DNA of 64,000 nucleotides from Cristatella mucedo. Taxonomy: Eukaryota; Bryozoa; Phylactolaemata; Cristatellidae. Of this stretch, positions 20,046 to 32,424 are shown piece by piece (the stretch's first letter is position 1; each line of letters starts with the position of its first letter). The notes below the pieces were generated by a model. It had not been told where the DNA came from. It ran no database searches and was given only the letters and a program-made list of their open reading frames with translations. The DNA is taken from assembly GCA_009760855.2 (NCBI GenBank), contig WPIO01000046.1, forward strand, positions 2,165,501 to 2,229,500, given 5' to 3'. The position numbers and the translations under genes are program-made.

Positions 20046-23000
20046 CCTGTTAGTGCCAAGTGCACAAGCACAAAAGAGCCGCAGTAGTGGTATGTGCTGC
20101 AGAAGCTCTCGGCAGTAATTAGCAAATCCCGATCAGCCCAGCCAGCAGCTGCTCCCAGCCACTAGATCAACAGTGCTCGGTCGGTCGCTTTTCCTGATAT
20201 TGTGCGTTGCACCTTTGTTGTTATGCTTGTGTACAAGAGGTGATTCTTTAGTTTGTTCTAAGCAAGCTTAATGAAGCAAGCTCTAAATGGGTTTGCCATA
20301 AACGTGGCTTGCCACAGTCAAAGCAACTAAGAAGGCCCTGGCCTACGACCTACCGTGCGAAAGCGGCACTGGTGCAGCCCTGAGGCCGAAGAGTGGCAGA
20401 AAAGCTTGGGGTGGGTCGTAGGTACCTTTACGTGTAAGAGAACCCGGGTTTGAGGCAGACGAATTAGTCGCACTTCTGTGATCTTTTTTTTTTCCATTGC
20501 AGTTCTTTCCTTTTTTTCTGAAGCTTGAACTTCTTATTTCCACAAGTCTCACGGAAGTTTTCAGGGTCATTGGAGAGCACCGTTGACTGTCTAAGTCACT
20601 GCAGGTGCTGCTGCTCATCTGAAAAAGAAATATGCCTCAAAAGTTATGCTGTTTTTTGTAAGTTCAGCTGTATAAACATCAACTGAAAGTCTTTCTTCTT
20701 CTTATAGTAAATTAGTGCTGGCAGTAGCAGATTCCTATACGGTGCCTCATGCTAGGTATGAACCGCCTGTCTGAATGCAGCAGCACAGCTGCAGGAAGCA
20801 ACTACCCAATTTAACATCAATAAAGTTGAAAAATTTATATTAAATATTTACAAAAATGAGAAAGCCAGCCAGATATGTATAGCAGAGGAAATTCGGCAGC
20901 TTGTGTTGTATGGTTCACCTTACCTAAGGCATGACTGCTGTGGACGGCGGCCATGTAGTGTGTAGACGGTTGTCCGCGCTACTTAAATATCTTACTGAGC
21001 AGTCTAGCATTTACTTTTTCATGTCCCCCCTAAAGACACAGACACCTTTGCTTCAGAGCGCTTAGTGAAGAAGTGTCGAAGGTACTTCCTCTTTGAGATG
21101 CACGAGGGAGCTAGAGGCAGAGGTGGATACTAAAGAGATGCTTCCATGGACTGCTTTTCCCGTTAGACCTAGATAAATGAGTTGCAGGTGTAGCAAAATA
21201 CATGTGCTGGATGCTCACGGCCTCTCGATTCTGTCTCAGGAAAATGCAGAATGTATCCACTCGAGCTGCTAGAGCTAAGAGTAAATTTTTGGGGCTTGAG
21301 GCCCCTGCATTTATACTACTATTTTTATTACTGAGAATTGATAATAAGAAATCTATTAACAGTTGTGGTGTATTAACATGTATAATAATGATCATTCCGT
21401 GCCACATCTATTTTGTCGAATGATCAAAAAATAAGGTGGACACATCAAATGCTGCACCCTTTTTACATTTTGTATAACAATTTAATTAAGCTCGATTACA
21501 GTACGGTTTACTTATGAGATTATGTAAATACGTACATTGTATGCAGAAATGTTAATTTTTTAACAATGTACTTTTTGGCCATTGTTGTAACTGCAGTGTT
21601 TTGGAAACATACATTTATTCTATTTTATCGGTGTCTTGGTCATAAAAGTAAAGTTTATGGGAAGTAATGTTCGTTAGCTATACTTTTGAAGCATAAGCAA
21701 TTGCAAAATAATACTTTCTACCTACGAGTAAAGATACAATATAAAAAAAATTCACAACTACCTAATTTTTTGACTATTTCTAACATGGGACTGTACAAAC
21801 TATAATTGCCAAAGAATTTCTTAGAACTGGCTTGATTGCTGGTGGTATTACAGTTTAGTTGGTTGTCTGTTGCTTTATATTTTTTCAGTCGAATTCCGTT
21901 TGAGATTGCAAGCATTAAGCTCATTCTTTGAGAAGCTCTAATAAATTGAGGTGGATCCCGGTTTTTGTTACACGTCCTGATTAAGGTCTTTGAATTGAAA
22001 AGAAATGATCACTTGTATAACCCAAGGAGTGTGTGAACACATTTTTTCGGTTGATAAATATCATTGGCATCCTAGCTATCAAAGATATCATTTGGCTTCC
22101 ATGTCATGGCATTTCGATTCTGACAAGAAACCCTTGGTAGCATGTATAGAAGTTTTCTGCTAGGCAGACTCCCCTGATCATGCCACCTACCGGTCCAGCT
22201 AGATTGTTGACACGTTTTCATTCGTTTCTGTTTTGCATAATATTGTGCTTACTGCCTTGAGGTCTGTTCGTAGCCTGCGCAGTCTTCAGCAGACTTGACA
22301 GGTCAAGACTTTGGTAAAGCGTCTAAGGATTTTTACTGTCTTCAGTCTGCTGCTGTGAATATGACTCCCGAGAAACCCGTGTGTGCAGCTGCTATTGATT
22401 GCATTGAGTAGTATGTTGCATTTGAAAGAGTAGAATAAATGTTTTTAGTTAAGCTCTGACTATGTGCTAACATTTTTGTCTTGCTATTGCATGAAGCATG
22501 GCACAATTAGACAAAGCATATGGGCCTCTGTATCACTGTGTATCTGGTCGTGTCGAGTGGGGCTTTTCGTGTTGTCCATCACCGTATTACATCGTCTGCA
22601 GCTGTAACGCTGCTTCAGGAAAAGAATATTTGTTCGTCTTGAAGCAATCATAGCCCGAAATTGTCGATTAGTCGGAGAGCTGAATAAATTAATTAGATCA
22701 TGTGTGTCCCTAATGTGGATTGCTGCTAATTGCCATGTCTATAGACCGCGTGGGAGGTTCCTGCCAACCCAGCTCTTTATTCGGGAGGATGTGCAATTTT
22801 GCATTTCTCTTGCACTATCCCTACTCGGGATAAAAAAAAAAATGCATGGTCAAGCAGTACTGGGGTACTAGTTGAACAAAGAGAAAGTGTGGTTGCCAAT
22901 CGGGTAGTGCTAGGTGCTTAGTGCTCGAAGCTGCTGTAGGTCATCCCTCACTGGGCTTGCTACCATCGATCTCACAAAGCACGACCTGAGGAGCTTCAAT

Positions 23001-23850
23001 TTGTGTCATGCCCTGCACAAGGGATGCTTACTTGACACGAGCTGCTTGACACGAGCTGCTGGGCTCACCTGGTCGTCGATACGATTGGGCCCACTGTGAT
23101 GCCGAGCCGCCCTAAGCGCCTTCGTTTTGGATGGCGTCTAAGCCTATAGAAGCCATCTCGCAGTTCAGATATTCTAGCGTGCGAAGCTACAGCTTTAGGA
23201 GTCCTTCAAGGTGGGTAGAGACTTTCGGGAGTTGCTTGCGCTCACTGCAGCCTGTCAGCATGTAGAGCACCCATGGGTCTGCTGGCCAATTTCGCCCAGC
23301 TATTTGGAATAATGCTAATTATGTAGGTTTGTGTCTTATGCGAGGCTGTCGCTTGCCACAGCATCCAATTGCCACAAATCAGCACGACGGCTGCCGTCTG
23401 TCAACGGTGCGGTTCAAAACTGCTGCATTTGAATACATGTTACACTAAAATGCATGCCTGCTTTTCGTCTTAGCAATGTATGACTGGGCTGTTGTGACTT
23501 ACGAATGAATTCTGATTGTATCCACGGGATGCCAGAAGCTTCATCTTATGGAGTGCCTTGCTGTTGCTAAAATGCGCTGAGTTGCACTGTGGATTTTGAT
23601 TGCACAGGCAAAAAGCATTGGGAATCGAAGGTAGTTAACACTTCCTCAATACCCTGGGGAAAATTCCATTTCGACAAATGACCATTAACCGGCTGATGCA
23701 GATGCCCAGGTAGACCGAAACATTTTTTGTCGGTCGTTCTGGTTATTGTGACAAGAACTTTAAGCAAAATTGAAGTGACCTAGTATTTGTGCTGTTTCTA
23801 CTGCTGTTAGTCGTGTCCAATAAATGACTTAGTCGGCTATCCATTTAGTT
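20046..23850. other. No gene seen; AT-rich 21.4-22.1 kb
   Basis: A 3.8-kb stretch of unremarkable sequence, AT-rich between about 21420 and 22100. Short open frames lack homology and splice context. A missing upstream exon of the proton-channel gene could be here, but I cannot identify one. Confidence 0.4.
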
Positions 23851-24036
23851 CAGTGGTTCTCAACCTGTGGGTCGCGACCCCTTTGGGGGTCGAACGACCC
23901 TTTCACAGGGGCTGCCTAAGACCATTGAAAAACACGCATTTCCACATTTTGCACACAAGAATTTTATGGTTGGGGCTGCCACAACATGAGGAACTGTATT
24001 AAAAGGTCGCGGCATTAGGAAGGTTGAGAACTGCTG
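23851..24036. mobile_element. Short hAT transposon resembling SPIN (non-autonomous)
   Basis: A 186-bp element. The left end CAGTGGTTCTCAACCT and right end AGGTTGAGAACTGCTG are inverted repeats (14 of 16 matching). The flanks ATTTAGTT and ATTTAATT (23843-23850 and 24037-24044) form an 8-bp target duplication with one mismatch, the size typical of the hAT superfamily. Inside are the palindrome GGGTCGCGACCC, the block TTTGGGGGTCGAACGACCC and, near the right end, CACAACATGAGGAACTGTAT and GGTCGCGGCATTAGGAAGG. From memory this matches the non-autonomous SPIN family, known for horizontal transfer among animals; no database was searched. There is no transposase. Confidence 0.85.
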
Positions 24037-24044
24037 ATTTAATT

Positions 24045-24597
24045 GCACCACCTCGAAGTGACCTCCGAGCACCAAAGAAAAACACTAGCATGCTGTATGT
24101 GTAGTGATTCTCGGGAGTCGAATCTACGACACTAACGAAATATATGTCTTGCTAGGCTGAAGTCCTATTAGCTCGCCTATTCCAGCTGACGATGTACCAC
24201 AGGCTTGATGCTATCTTGCCAGATAGCACCAGTTCCTCCTATTCTTGCTGTGCCTCTGTATGCACGTGTGCATTCCTGCACGTATGCCTGCCTGCTTGTG
24301 CTTGTGTGTTAGCTTGCTGTGGCGATGTTCGGCTCTTGCAGTTGGTGCCTAATCCTAAGTGGTTACTGCCTATACCCTCCCTGCAAGTTAAAATCTGCTG
24401 ACACGAAAGTACCATCCCAGATCAACAATTCACCGTATCTGTAATGTTACGCTGCCAAAAGAAATTTTTTCGTATTTGTAGTGATGATGACATCAACTAG
24501 TCTTATTTGCCTTGCCAATTTTACCGTAGGCATTATGAATCATAGCATGCTTCCAATATACTACACGTGCCTACGATTTGGGGACGTTCGTTTGCAT
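24045..24597. other. No gene seen
   Basis: Only chance open frames between the hAT element and the next LINE-A copy. Confidence 0.4.
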
Positions 24598-24599
24598 TT

Positions 24600-25320
24600 A
24601 ATAATACTAATAATGATACACTTGATAAAGCACCCTCAGAGAACTCAATCTCTTTCTAGGCGTTTTACATTTGCTGTAAATGAAACACGATCGAATGGTG
24701 AGTGGTATCATGCTTGATAAACAACATGAATACCGTGGTTACGGGTGACATGCACAGGGTCAGCATGCAAGTGTGGTTAGTGGCAGCATGCACAGTGTCA
24801 GCATGCATAAGCACATAAAAGACGAGTCTCGGGGACCCACTCAATGCTGGCCTAAATAGGTGCGTTTTTTAAGTTCTTTTTAAATGTGGTCAAATCAGGG
24901 GTTGTCGTGACCCAAGTCGGGACTGAGTTCCAGGCTTTCGGAACATGCGAACTAAAGGCCCGGTCTCCAAAGGATTTGAGGTTTGCACGAGGTATAGGTA
25001 AACAGTTAAATTCCGAAAAGCAGGTGTAACAATACTTAGCCTGGTGGGAAAGTAGATCTGGTAGGTAGGCTGGAGCCAAAGAATAAAGGATCCTGAAAGA
25101 GAGTGACAAAACCCTAAAGTCGATGCGTTGCTTGACTGGGAGCCAGTGCAGGTCGGCGATAAGTGGTGTGCTGTGACAAGTGCGCTGCTCACGACAGACA
25201 AGCCTAGCTGCAGAGTTTTGCACCAGCTGTAAGAGCTTTAGTGCACAGGGCGGTAGGCCAGCGAGCAGTGAGTTACAGAAGTCAAGATGGCAACACGTTC
25301 CGAAGCCATGTACCAATAGG
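24600..25320 (-). mobile_element. LINE-A copy, nearly intact RT C-terminus
   Basis: The minus-strand frame 25316-24852 is open for 154 codons: CHLDFCNSLLAGLPPCALKL, QLVQNSAARLVCREQRTC, LIADLHWLPVKQRIDFRV, LAPAYLPDLLSHQ, FGDRAFSSHVPKAWNSVP and LTTFKKNLKN. This is the conserved region downstream of the palm in CR1/L2-like elements. The 3' UTR, tail block and short (ATT) tail follow to 24600. 5'-truncated. Insertion is antisense to the proton-channel gene and lies just upstream of its first recognised exon. Confidence 0.9.
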
Positions 25321-25648
25321 TTAGCTTGGCTTGGTAGAAACTAGACGCTTTCGGTTAGAATTCATTTCAGTTATATCAACCAGCTTTTGCAATCCTCATT
25401 AGTCGATTGACACTCAGTCATTGCCGGCTCTAATTTAGTGAGAAATGCTGTTGCTAGGAATACGTAAGACTGGATCGATCCGACATAATCATTAGTTAGT
25501 TGCTTCTACCTTTGCGAGTGTAGTGCACTAGATGGCATGAATACGATAACGATCTTTCGATCAGCAGTGTATTGCCTATCGTAATTTGGGCCGCAAATAC
25601 TTGTAGCCCAGACTCACGACCGCTGTTAGTTCCCATGTGTACTTGCAG

Positions 25649-25795
25649 CCTGGCCAGGAGATCCAACTACAATGTTGACGTTCTGAACGACAAGCTTGTG
25701 TACCAGTTGAGAGAGGATAGCATCGACGAGGCCATCGTCAATGAAGAACTAAACTCAGAAACCCAGGCGACACTATTCCCTGCTCACAAAGCAAG
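25649..25795 (+). CDS. HVCN1: Voltage-gated proton channel, N-terminal cytosolic exon (partial gene)
   Basis: Acceptor ACTTGCAG ends at 25648; donor GTTAGT begins at 25796. It encodes an acidic, hydrophilic segment, LARRSNYNVDVLNDKLVYQL followed by REDSIDEAIVNEELN and ATLFPAHKA. This is typical of the cytosolic N-terminus before S1 in Hv channels, which is poorly conserved. The strongest support is splice phase: the exon ends with two bases (AG) that join the A at 27741 to make an arginine codon, giving HKAR then WQRQLVHFLHSTP, an excellent lead into S1. The first base completes a codon from an upstream exon. There is no methionine here, so the start codon lies further upstream and was not located. 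Confidence 0.65.
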
Positions 25796-27740
25796 GTTAG
25801 TGATGGCTGCAATATTTTTGTCTGACCAATCCATGAGCTGAGATGTGCTGTAAAACAATCAAGCACAGAGTGCTTCCCGAATTACTTGTGATTCACAACT
25901 TCTTGCTTTCTTTTTCAACTCAATTTCGTTTACTTGTGCGACCTTGAAAGTTTCTTGCCGAACAAGCAGCTAAGGCACCCCTGCAAATGAGCAGACGTTG
26001 CAGCCGTCGGCAGAACAAGCGCTATTCTCACAACTCAAGCTCTGACTCGTGACTATTGAAGAGGATCTCGTGTTACTTATGCAATAGCACTGGCCAAAAT
26101 GTGTGGGCTGCATCGTTGCCTTACAATCACTAGTGCCCACAGCCGTGTGGCAGACCAGACCAATCCTACGTTAAACTTGGAGGTTACGATGTGACAAATG
26201 TTATTCTGTTATTCCACTAAAACTCGGGCCGGTACCAGACTAGCAGATGGCTTGCATTCGGCATACCGAACATAGTAGCAACTCAGCAGTCCTACAGGTC
26301 ATCAATGGGACCTAGCTTGGTCGGTTCCTTTGCGTATTACATGCGATTGTCAAAAAGAAGCTCATCTTGGCTCTTAAGGTCACTGTTGACACCGGCCACA
26401 CCTGGGGGCGTGGCAACACCTAGCCAAGACATCGCTCAGTTGCCTGAACATGCAGGCAGTGGCACATGAAGGCAAACAACCTGTGCCTATCATATCATTT
26501 TCATTATGTTCTCTTTCTCTTGATCGAGTGAGAAGCTTACTGACGATGCCTCCGCGTGATCGTCTTGCAGCATGGCCTGCTTAGTCGAGCAGCACTTCGC
26601 ATTGCATCGTGCTCGTCCTCTTGGATTAAACTGTTACATATGTGCTCAAGAGATATTCTTGGTACCTTGTGACCGTAATGACTTACTGCTTTAGCTCTAC
26701 CTCCTTGTTTTTTGAAACTATATGTGAAACTATGAATAAACGAAAGAAAGAAACTTGAATATAACTGCCTGCTCACATTTGGATGAGGAAGTAGTCTCTG
26801 AACACCATCATGCCGACTTTAAGAGCAGAAGGGGAGCTCTTCTTTCGCTCTCATCCATCACCGACTTTCACTGGTTGCTATCACCTGGCCATTCACGAAG
26901 GCAGATTTGCTGGCTGCTGTCTCTGCCTCCCCTCTGGCCTCTAATTGACAGAATAGGTTTGGCTAATTTATCGATTTTAGATGCGTTGCCTTTACCGGAT
27001 TAGGTAAGCTGCCAGGCATGAAATCAGCCGAGCAGGCAGGACTGTTTTTCTGGCCGTGCCACTGCCCTGTGGCCAATGGACATGAATCCTTGGATCATCC
27101 GTGATCATTTTTGCTTATGATGATGTACAAGCCCAGCGCTGGGTAAGATTTCTTCTATAGTATGGTCGATGGGGACATCGTATCCTCAGCACGGCCATTC
27201 CTGGTAAGATTATCTATTGTCTTAACCAGTGCCCTTACTAGTAGGAGCCTACTCTTACAGGTTACGTGGCTACCTAGCTCAAGCTTAATAGGCAATGGAA
27301 TGTTTTCAGAATGAATGTAACCGATGCAAGTTCTGTGTTCATTAATCCACAAGTTGGGTCGCTATAATTTCAGTCAGCCTGCTCATTGCTTTCGCACTCA
27401 TCGTTCCACGGTTTGGTGCCCGTTACTCAAGTGCATACCAATGGGAGCATCCAGACGCTAGTTCTATTGCACCAGCGTGCTCCAGTGATGAATGATTGTG
27501 CTAGCATTGTTGGTTGTGAATGCAGATGCACCAACGTCTCGCAAAACTCGATCGACGTTTAGCTGAGCAGCTGTATTTATATGCATGCTCAAACTATGGC
27601 CCATGCTCATGCTTGTTTACGCATGTGATGGACATGCTGTTCGGTGTAACTCAGCGTGTCTTGCATGGCTGTGAACCGTATTGTTCAAAACCTCTCACGG
27701 TTACCGTCGATGGCGAGAACTTAAGTGTGGTGCATTGCAG
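25796..27740. other. Proton-channel intron, 1.9 kb
   Basis: GT at 25796 and AG at 27739-27740. No repeat family or nested gene recognised inside. Confidence 0.6.
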
Positions 27741-27865
27741 ATGGCAGAGGCAGCTGGTTCATTTCCTGCATAGCACTCCAGTCGAAGTCTTCGTGGTCGT
27801 ACTTGTGATCCTCGATGTCATCATCCTGCTAGCCATGCTGGTGTTGGAGCTTCACATCGTAGAAC
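27741..27865 (+). CDS. HVCN1: Voltage-gated proton channel, S1 exon
   Basis: Acceptor TGCATTGCAG and donor GTGAGT bound a 125-base exon reading WQRQLVHFLHSTPVEVFVVV then LVILDVIILLAMLVLELHI. The family conserves a basic/aromatic lead, HSTP, and a hydrophobic S1 helix carrying the selectivity aspartate (human D112). Here that aspartate is present in VILDVI. Aligned to human Hv1, E119 is replaced by methionine and D123 by glutamate. The channel is a voltage-sensor-only membrane protein that lets protons leave the cell on depolarisation, with each subunit conducting by itself. A longer open frame extends upstream of the acceptor but lacks channel similarity, so I start the exon at the splice site. 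It ends with one base of a split codon. Confidence 0.9.
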
Positions 27866-28194
27866 GTGAGTCTGTGTATTTGCGATGATGTCATAACTTT
27901 GCCTATCGATTCAGGAGAGCTGCATGCTTGCATAGTCTGGCGTCCTATAGTCGTTGGGGCTCGCGACAGCTGCGCCTACCCTTAGTCCTCTTCTTCCTTG
28001 GACCTTGCTTGACTCTTCTAGGTGCAAGCACAGCATCGAGCTGCCCACCTACCTACCAGGGGCTGTAGTAGGGCATTGCGCTTTGCAGCTGCGATTTTCT
28101 TTAGTTGGTGTAAGCTGTGGCCTAGCCACTGCTCGTAGCCTCAGTCAGTGCAGCCCGATTAAGGAAGCACTGGGGCCCCATGAAACTGCGCATT

Positions 28195-28292
28195 ATGCTT
28201 GTATTTCCTGTTGCAAGCTGCCGGCGAGATAGCTGCTTGGGCTCTTCTGCTGCCGTGTAAATGAGGCTGTGGAATCGGCTAGCCTCCAACCT
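28195..28292 (+). repeat. SINE-1 3' half, diverged
   Basis: TTCCTGTTGCAAGCTGCCGG, then GCTCTTCTGCTGCCGTGTAA and ATGAGGCTGTGGAATCGGCT match the SINE-1 tail in order; the tRNA-like head is not recognisable. Confidence 0.5.
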
Positions 28293-30039
28293 TTTCACTT
28301 CGTGGAGTTGTCTGCCGCTGATATCCACGTATTTATTTGGCAATGTTACTATTTCTTGTGACTCCGGAGATGACTGCAACCTAGATACTTTCACGCATTG
28401 GCCCTGACGTAGGGAGGGCATTGTTATGAATACACTGACTCGGCATTCTACGCACCGACCGCCTCAACGGTTTTGTGAGTGCTTGCCGTCCATGATGCAG
28501 CTGCACCCTCCATTCATGCACCAGCATGTCGGCTAGTCAGGTGCTAGCCCTTGATGTATATTGGCTCTCTGCTCGCTGCACCCTTAGGATGCCATTCAGT
28601 GACTTGGCATTTTTGTTTTGTTAAACAGTTCTGAGACAAATTAATCGTTATACTTACTGTTTCCTCACTACGGGTACTTCAGTTTTCTTCAGTAATTTGA
28701 TTGGGTTCATTTCCCTTCAATTCTCTTTCTGCGATTTGATTGAGGTAAGCACCTTGTAGAGAAGTCAAGTCAGGCAGCTTGCTGTTTGCAGGTGGCAAGC
28801 TACCAAGCCGGCTCTCTACTTCATCATGGACAGACATTGAGCCTGGCGCAATCATCTTTCTCAATTCTGTGTGTGTCTAATGGATTTTGCTAAAGAAACT
28901 GGACCTTGGCTGCTTTAGTTCTAGGCCCATAATCGTTTTACCCACTGCTGCATACGCTTCTGTAGATGTGCTGTGTGTGTTAATGGTGTGTCGGTAATGT
29001 TATTTCTTATAGCGACTATCTACCTTGGCTTGACCGCATATTGCTTAGATACCTTCCTTCCGAAACCGGTGCTGGTGAGCTGGCTGTTGGATTGTGTCGG
29101 GTATCGCGGAATGCCTGTGCGCATTCCTGGTGCTCTTCCCTATGAATGCTGCCACGCCTGATGCAATGCTGAAGCTCTCCTCCGGCAGCTGTTAAATTAC
29201 GAGCTAAAGATGTTCGTGCATGCCACGAGATATGCCACGTCTGCAGCATGTCACTCCACTGTTAAATTACATCCGGGTGTGTGGTATATGTGCAAATATT
29301 AGTTTGACATACCCTTTCTGTGTCTTTATCTGTAGTGGTAAACTTTTGCAAACTCAGCTGCCTTTCTCTCCGTACTATCCTTGCCCGTTAGATGGTGCCA
29401 GCGAATCTTGGAACGTCAATCGGCAACTATGCTTACCATAACGTGTCGTGCAATTTGTAGAAGAAATAAGTCTTTACCGTGAGTGGACAAAGCGGTCTTT
29501 AATTTATCACCGACCCACGATTTGCTCGTACCGAGGAGCACTGAACCGAATAGTCGCACGAAACAAGTAAAAAAAATATACACTGCATTTGTGTGACCAT
29601 ATTAGCAATCGGCACCATAGCCAAATTAAGTGAGGTCATAGCACCAAGAACAAAGTCTTGCCCTTTAGGCAGTCCACTACCTTCAAGTTTTGCAATATCC
29701 TACTCACGACTCTGACCGCTCTCCTTGCTGACTCTGCAGCTGCCACTCTCAGTCGGATGTGAGGGAGACGAAGCAGCAGCGAAGCTTTCAGCCCAAGCTG
29801 TCTAGAGCAGAGCCAGTCAGCGTGGCATGCCTTTGTTAGTACGCCAGCCACCATCAGCAACGTTTCTCAGTATGCAACCCGAATTTTGCAAAGACCGTGC
29901 AGCTCTTGTAGAAAATGGTGTGGAATATCAAATCTCATAGGGAAATTGTGTTGGACATGCATTCTCTCAGGAAACTGTGTTGGATATCCTTCTAGGAAAT
30001 TGTGCTCGATATAAACTCTCATGGAAGATTTTTGAATCG

Positions 30040-30125
30040 GGTTTGTTTTGCTTGAATTTTTTGACAGCGTTTGATACTATTGATCACCAAGTCCTAAAGG
30101 ATGCACCCATCTTGGTTAGCTGCTG
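30040..30125 (+). mobile_element. LINE reverse-transcriptase fragment (AFDTIDH motif)
   Basis: One frame reads LTAFDTIDHQVLKD, the conserved SAAFDTVDHxxLL motif of non-LTR reverse transcriptases, flanked by stops. It is in the same orientation as the LINE-A 3' piece at 30.7-31.26 kb and may be the 5' remnant of the same insertion after internal decay. Confidence 0.6.
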
Positions 30126-30689
30126 AGCTGACCTTCTAACTTCACTAATTACATATGGTTGATGGTTGCAACTGGGGCCCACTATTTACCACTGAAATAT
30201 GTCGCAGTTGGAGGCAGTGGTCCAGCTAAAGTTGGATAGTATGATGCAGCTTTAGCATGGTATAGTGAAAAGATGGTCCATCAAATGCCATTTGTATAAA
30301 AAGAATACTCGTTTCGTTGTGCCTGTGAAAGCACTCTAGCACAGCGTTGGCCTTTACAAGCCCAGTCAGCCTGGCAATGAGAGAATAGCTTAGGGCTAGT
30401 GTCGGTACCAGTGAACTTCTATTATGACGTCGCATTCTCTGCATAACCCAAAGTCGGGCGACCGGAGTGCATATCGGCAGAGGTTCGTCTGCATGTGTCT
30501 TTCTGCAAAGGTATGAGGGGAACACCGAGTTGCATAAGAATGGTCAAGTTTAGCAGACAACAGATTGGCCGTAGCTGGATTGGTGGTTTGTGCAATAGCT
30601 CTTTACTCCTGGGTCCTTGTCACTTGGGTTCTACAGGTCTCTTTATTTGGATTCAACGCATACACACTTCCTGTTCGCGTTTGTTAAAC

Positions 30690-31262
30690 CTTCGAAGTGA
30701 AACGTGCAGGTCGTTAGGCCTATGCTATAAGATGCCTGTCGTTGGTGCAAAACTACACAGCTCGACGTGTTATTGCCATCTTTGACCTGCCCTGGCTCCC
30801 CATTCAGCAGCGCATCGACTTCAAGGCTCTGGCACTCACTTTAAGGTCCCTTAATTCGCTTTCTCGGCCCACCTATCTGATTTACTTACCAGTGGGTCTA
30901 CGTAGGCCTCCTACCACCAGCTCTTCTGACTCAAGTCGTTCAGCTGTGCCTCGAACTAACTTCAAATTCCTTGGAAACCGTACCTTTAGTTTGTATTCGA
31001 ACGGAGCCTGGAATTCACTCATGACTGACATCGCGACAGCCCCGAGTTTACGGCATTTTAAAGGAAACTGAAAAACCCTGATCCTTGATGCATTTGCTGA
31101 GCTCTTGTAAATGGTCCTTTGTATACTTCTGCTTACTGACACTGGCATGTTATCACCAATTAATTGACAAACTTCATTTGCAGCATTCATAAAATAGCTA
31201 GAAAGAGATTTAGATTTAGGTTTGCTTAGACACTATTATACAAATGTCATATTGTTATTCTT
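30690..31262 (+). mobile_element. LINE-A 3' end copy
   Basis: The + frame 30742-31071 carries degenerate conserved blocks: PWLPIQQRIDFKALALTLRS, SSDSSRSAVPRTNFKFLGN and GAWNSL. The UTR (ACTGACACTGGCATGTTATC) and tail block ATAGCTAGAAAGAGATTTAG follow, ending near 31262 with almost no ATT tail. Confidence 0.75.
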
Positions 31263-31807
31263 TAGTGGCTAGCTTTATCCAGCATATATTACAACCCTGC
31301 ACTCGTCAGAGCCAGCTGCCTTCTTTCTGTTGGCAGTGGATTGGCATTTGCAACCGAAGGCCAAGGCAGCTTGAGAAATTGGGGTGTGCCTCCACCAGCA
31401 ACTATTTTTTCTCAGATCACCTGGGAAACTTTGACCTCCTTTTAATCTTGGTCGGCCATCTGTGTTGGGCCCATCATATGCTAAGCAATGCATAATTGAT
31501 CCGACAGTTGTTCTCAGTGTTGGTGCATACCAAAGTTCTTAGCTGAATATCAGCAATTGGGTAAATCAATAGATGCACAAGTTCTTGTACAATGTAGTGA
31601 GAAGCTAGTATTTGTCAATACTGCAAATTATACATCGATTTAGCCATTGCAGGCAATGCTTTCTTATTGCAGCTGCTGGTTTAATCTTGCGTGCTCGCTA
31701 GCCCCAGCAGGGTAGCCTGTCCATTACATGCAGCTCAGCAATCCTGATCCATGACTGTGCACATGCCCAATTGTAGGCTAGTGCACTATCATCTGACCTA
31801 GCTATAA

Positions 31808-31965
31808 CCCTGGGTCTTAGCCGAGGAGGTAAGGTGCGGCCCAGGTCATGGATTCGAATCCTGCCGTGGGCGATTCTTTATCGCCCGATGCAAGCGGTGG
31901 CGATAGCCCTAAAAGCTCTTCTGCTGCTATATAAATGAGGCTGTTAAATCTGCTTAGCTTTTTTA
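31808..31965 (+). repeat. SINE-1 copy, well preserved
   Basis: Head CTTAGCCGAGGAGGTAAGGT, B-box GGATTCGAATCC, hairpin CGTGGGCGATTC / TTTATCGCCCG, then GATAGCCCTAAAAGCTCTTC and the tail GCTATATAAATGAGGCTGTT. The B-box is intact enough to mark a tRNA-derived pol III promoter. Confidence 0.85.
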
Positions 31966-32424
31966 GCCCTTGATGGTAACTCTGGCTAAGCACCCAGCTG
32001 TGAAAGCTTGTCTCACTTGACCAGTTTCAGATCAAGCCCTAGCTTCACACAAGCGAGCGAGTCTGAGTCTGTCTGAGAGCCTTACGAGCTGTACGAAGCT
32101 GACCTCTCAGAATTTGTCTGAAATAAATATCCCTCTGGGCTTTAATCGCTACTCTAGAAGAATTATTCACTTTAAGGAATTATGAGGAATACGAGTCCGA
32201 TAAGGTCGACGGTTGGCAGAAATGCATAGGCCTAGCCCAATCGGTGTACGAGAGACTGTCCTTTATTTGCCTCGGCAAGACAGATATGGGGTGGTTTGCA
32301 GCTGACCTGTACGGGCTGACCTCACAGATGGGCAAGCAATTAAATCGGGTGGTCGGATGTCCCTATGACCTCTGACCAGGAACTAACCGAGAAAGTTATC
32401 TCATAGAGTAACCGTTGCTGCTTG

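Noticed and set aside
27520-27740. Upstream part of the 122-codon frame containing S1 (starting MQMHQRLAKLD)
   Set aside because: No channel similarity before the CAG at 27740; splicing from 25795 at that point gives phase agreement and a better lead into S1.
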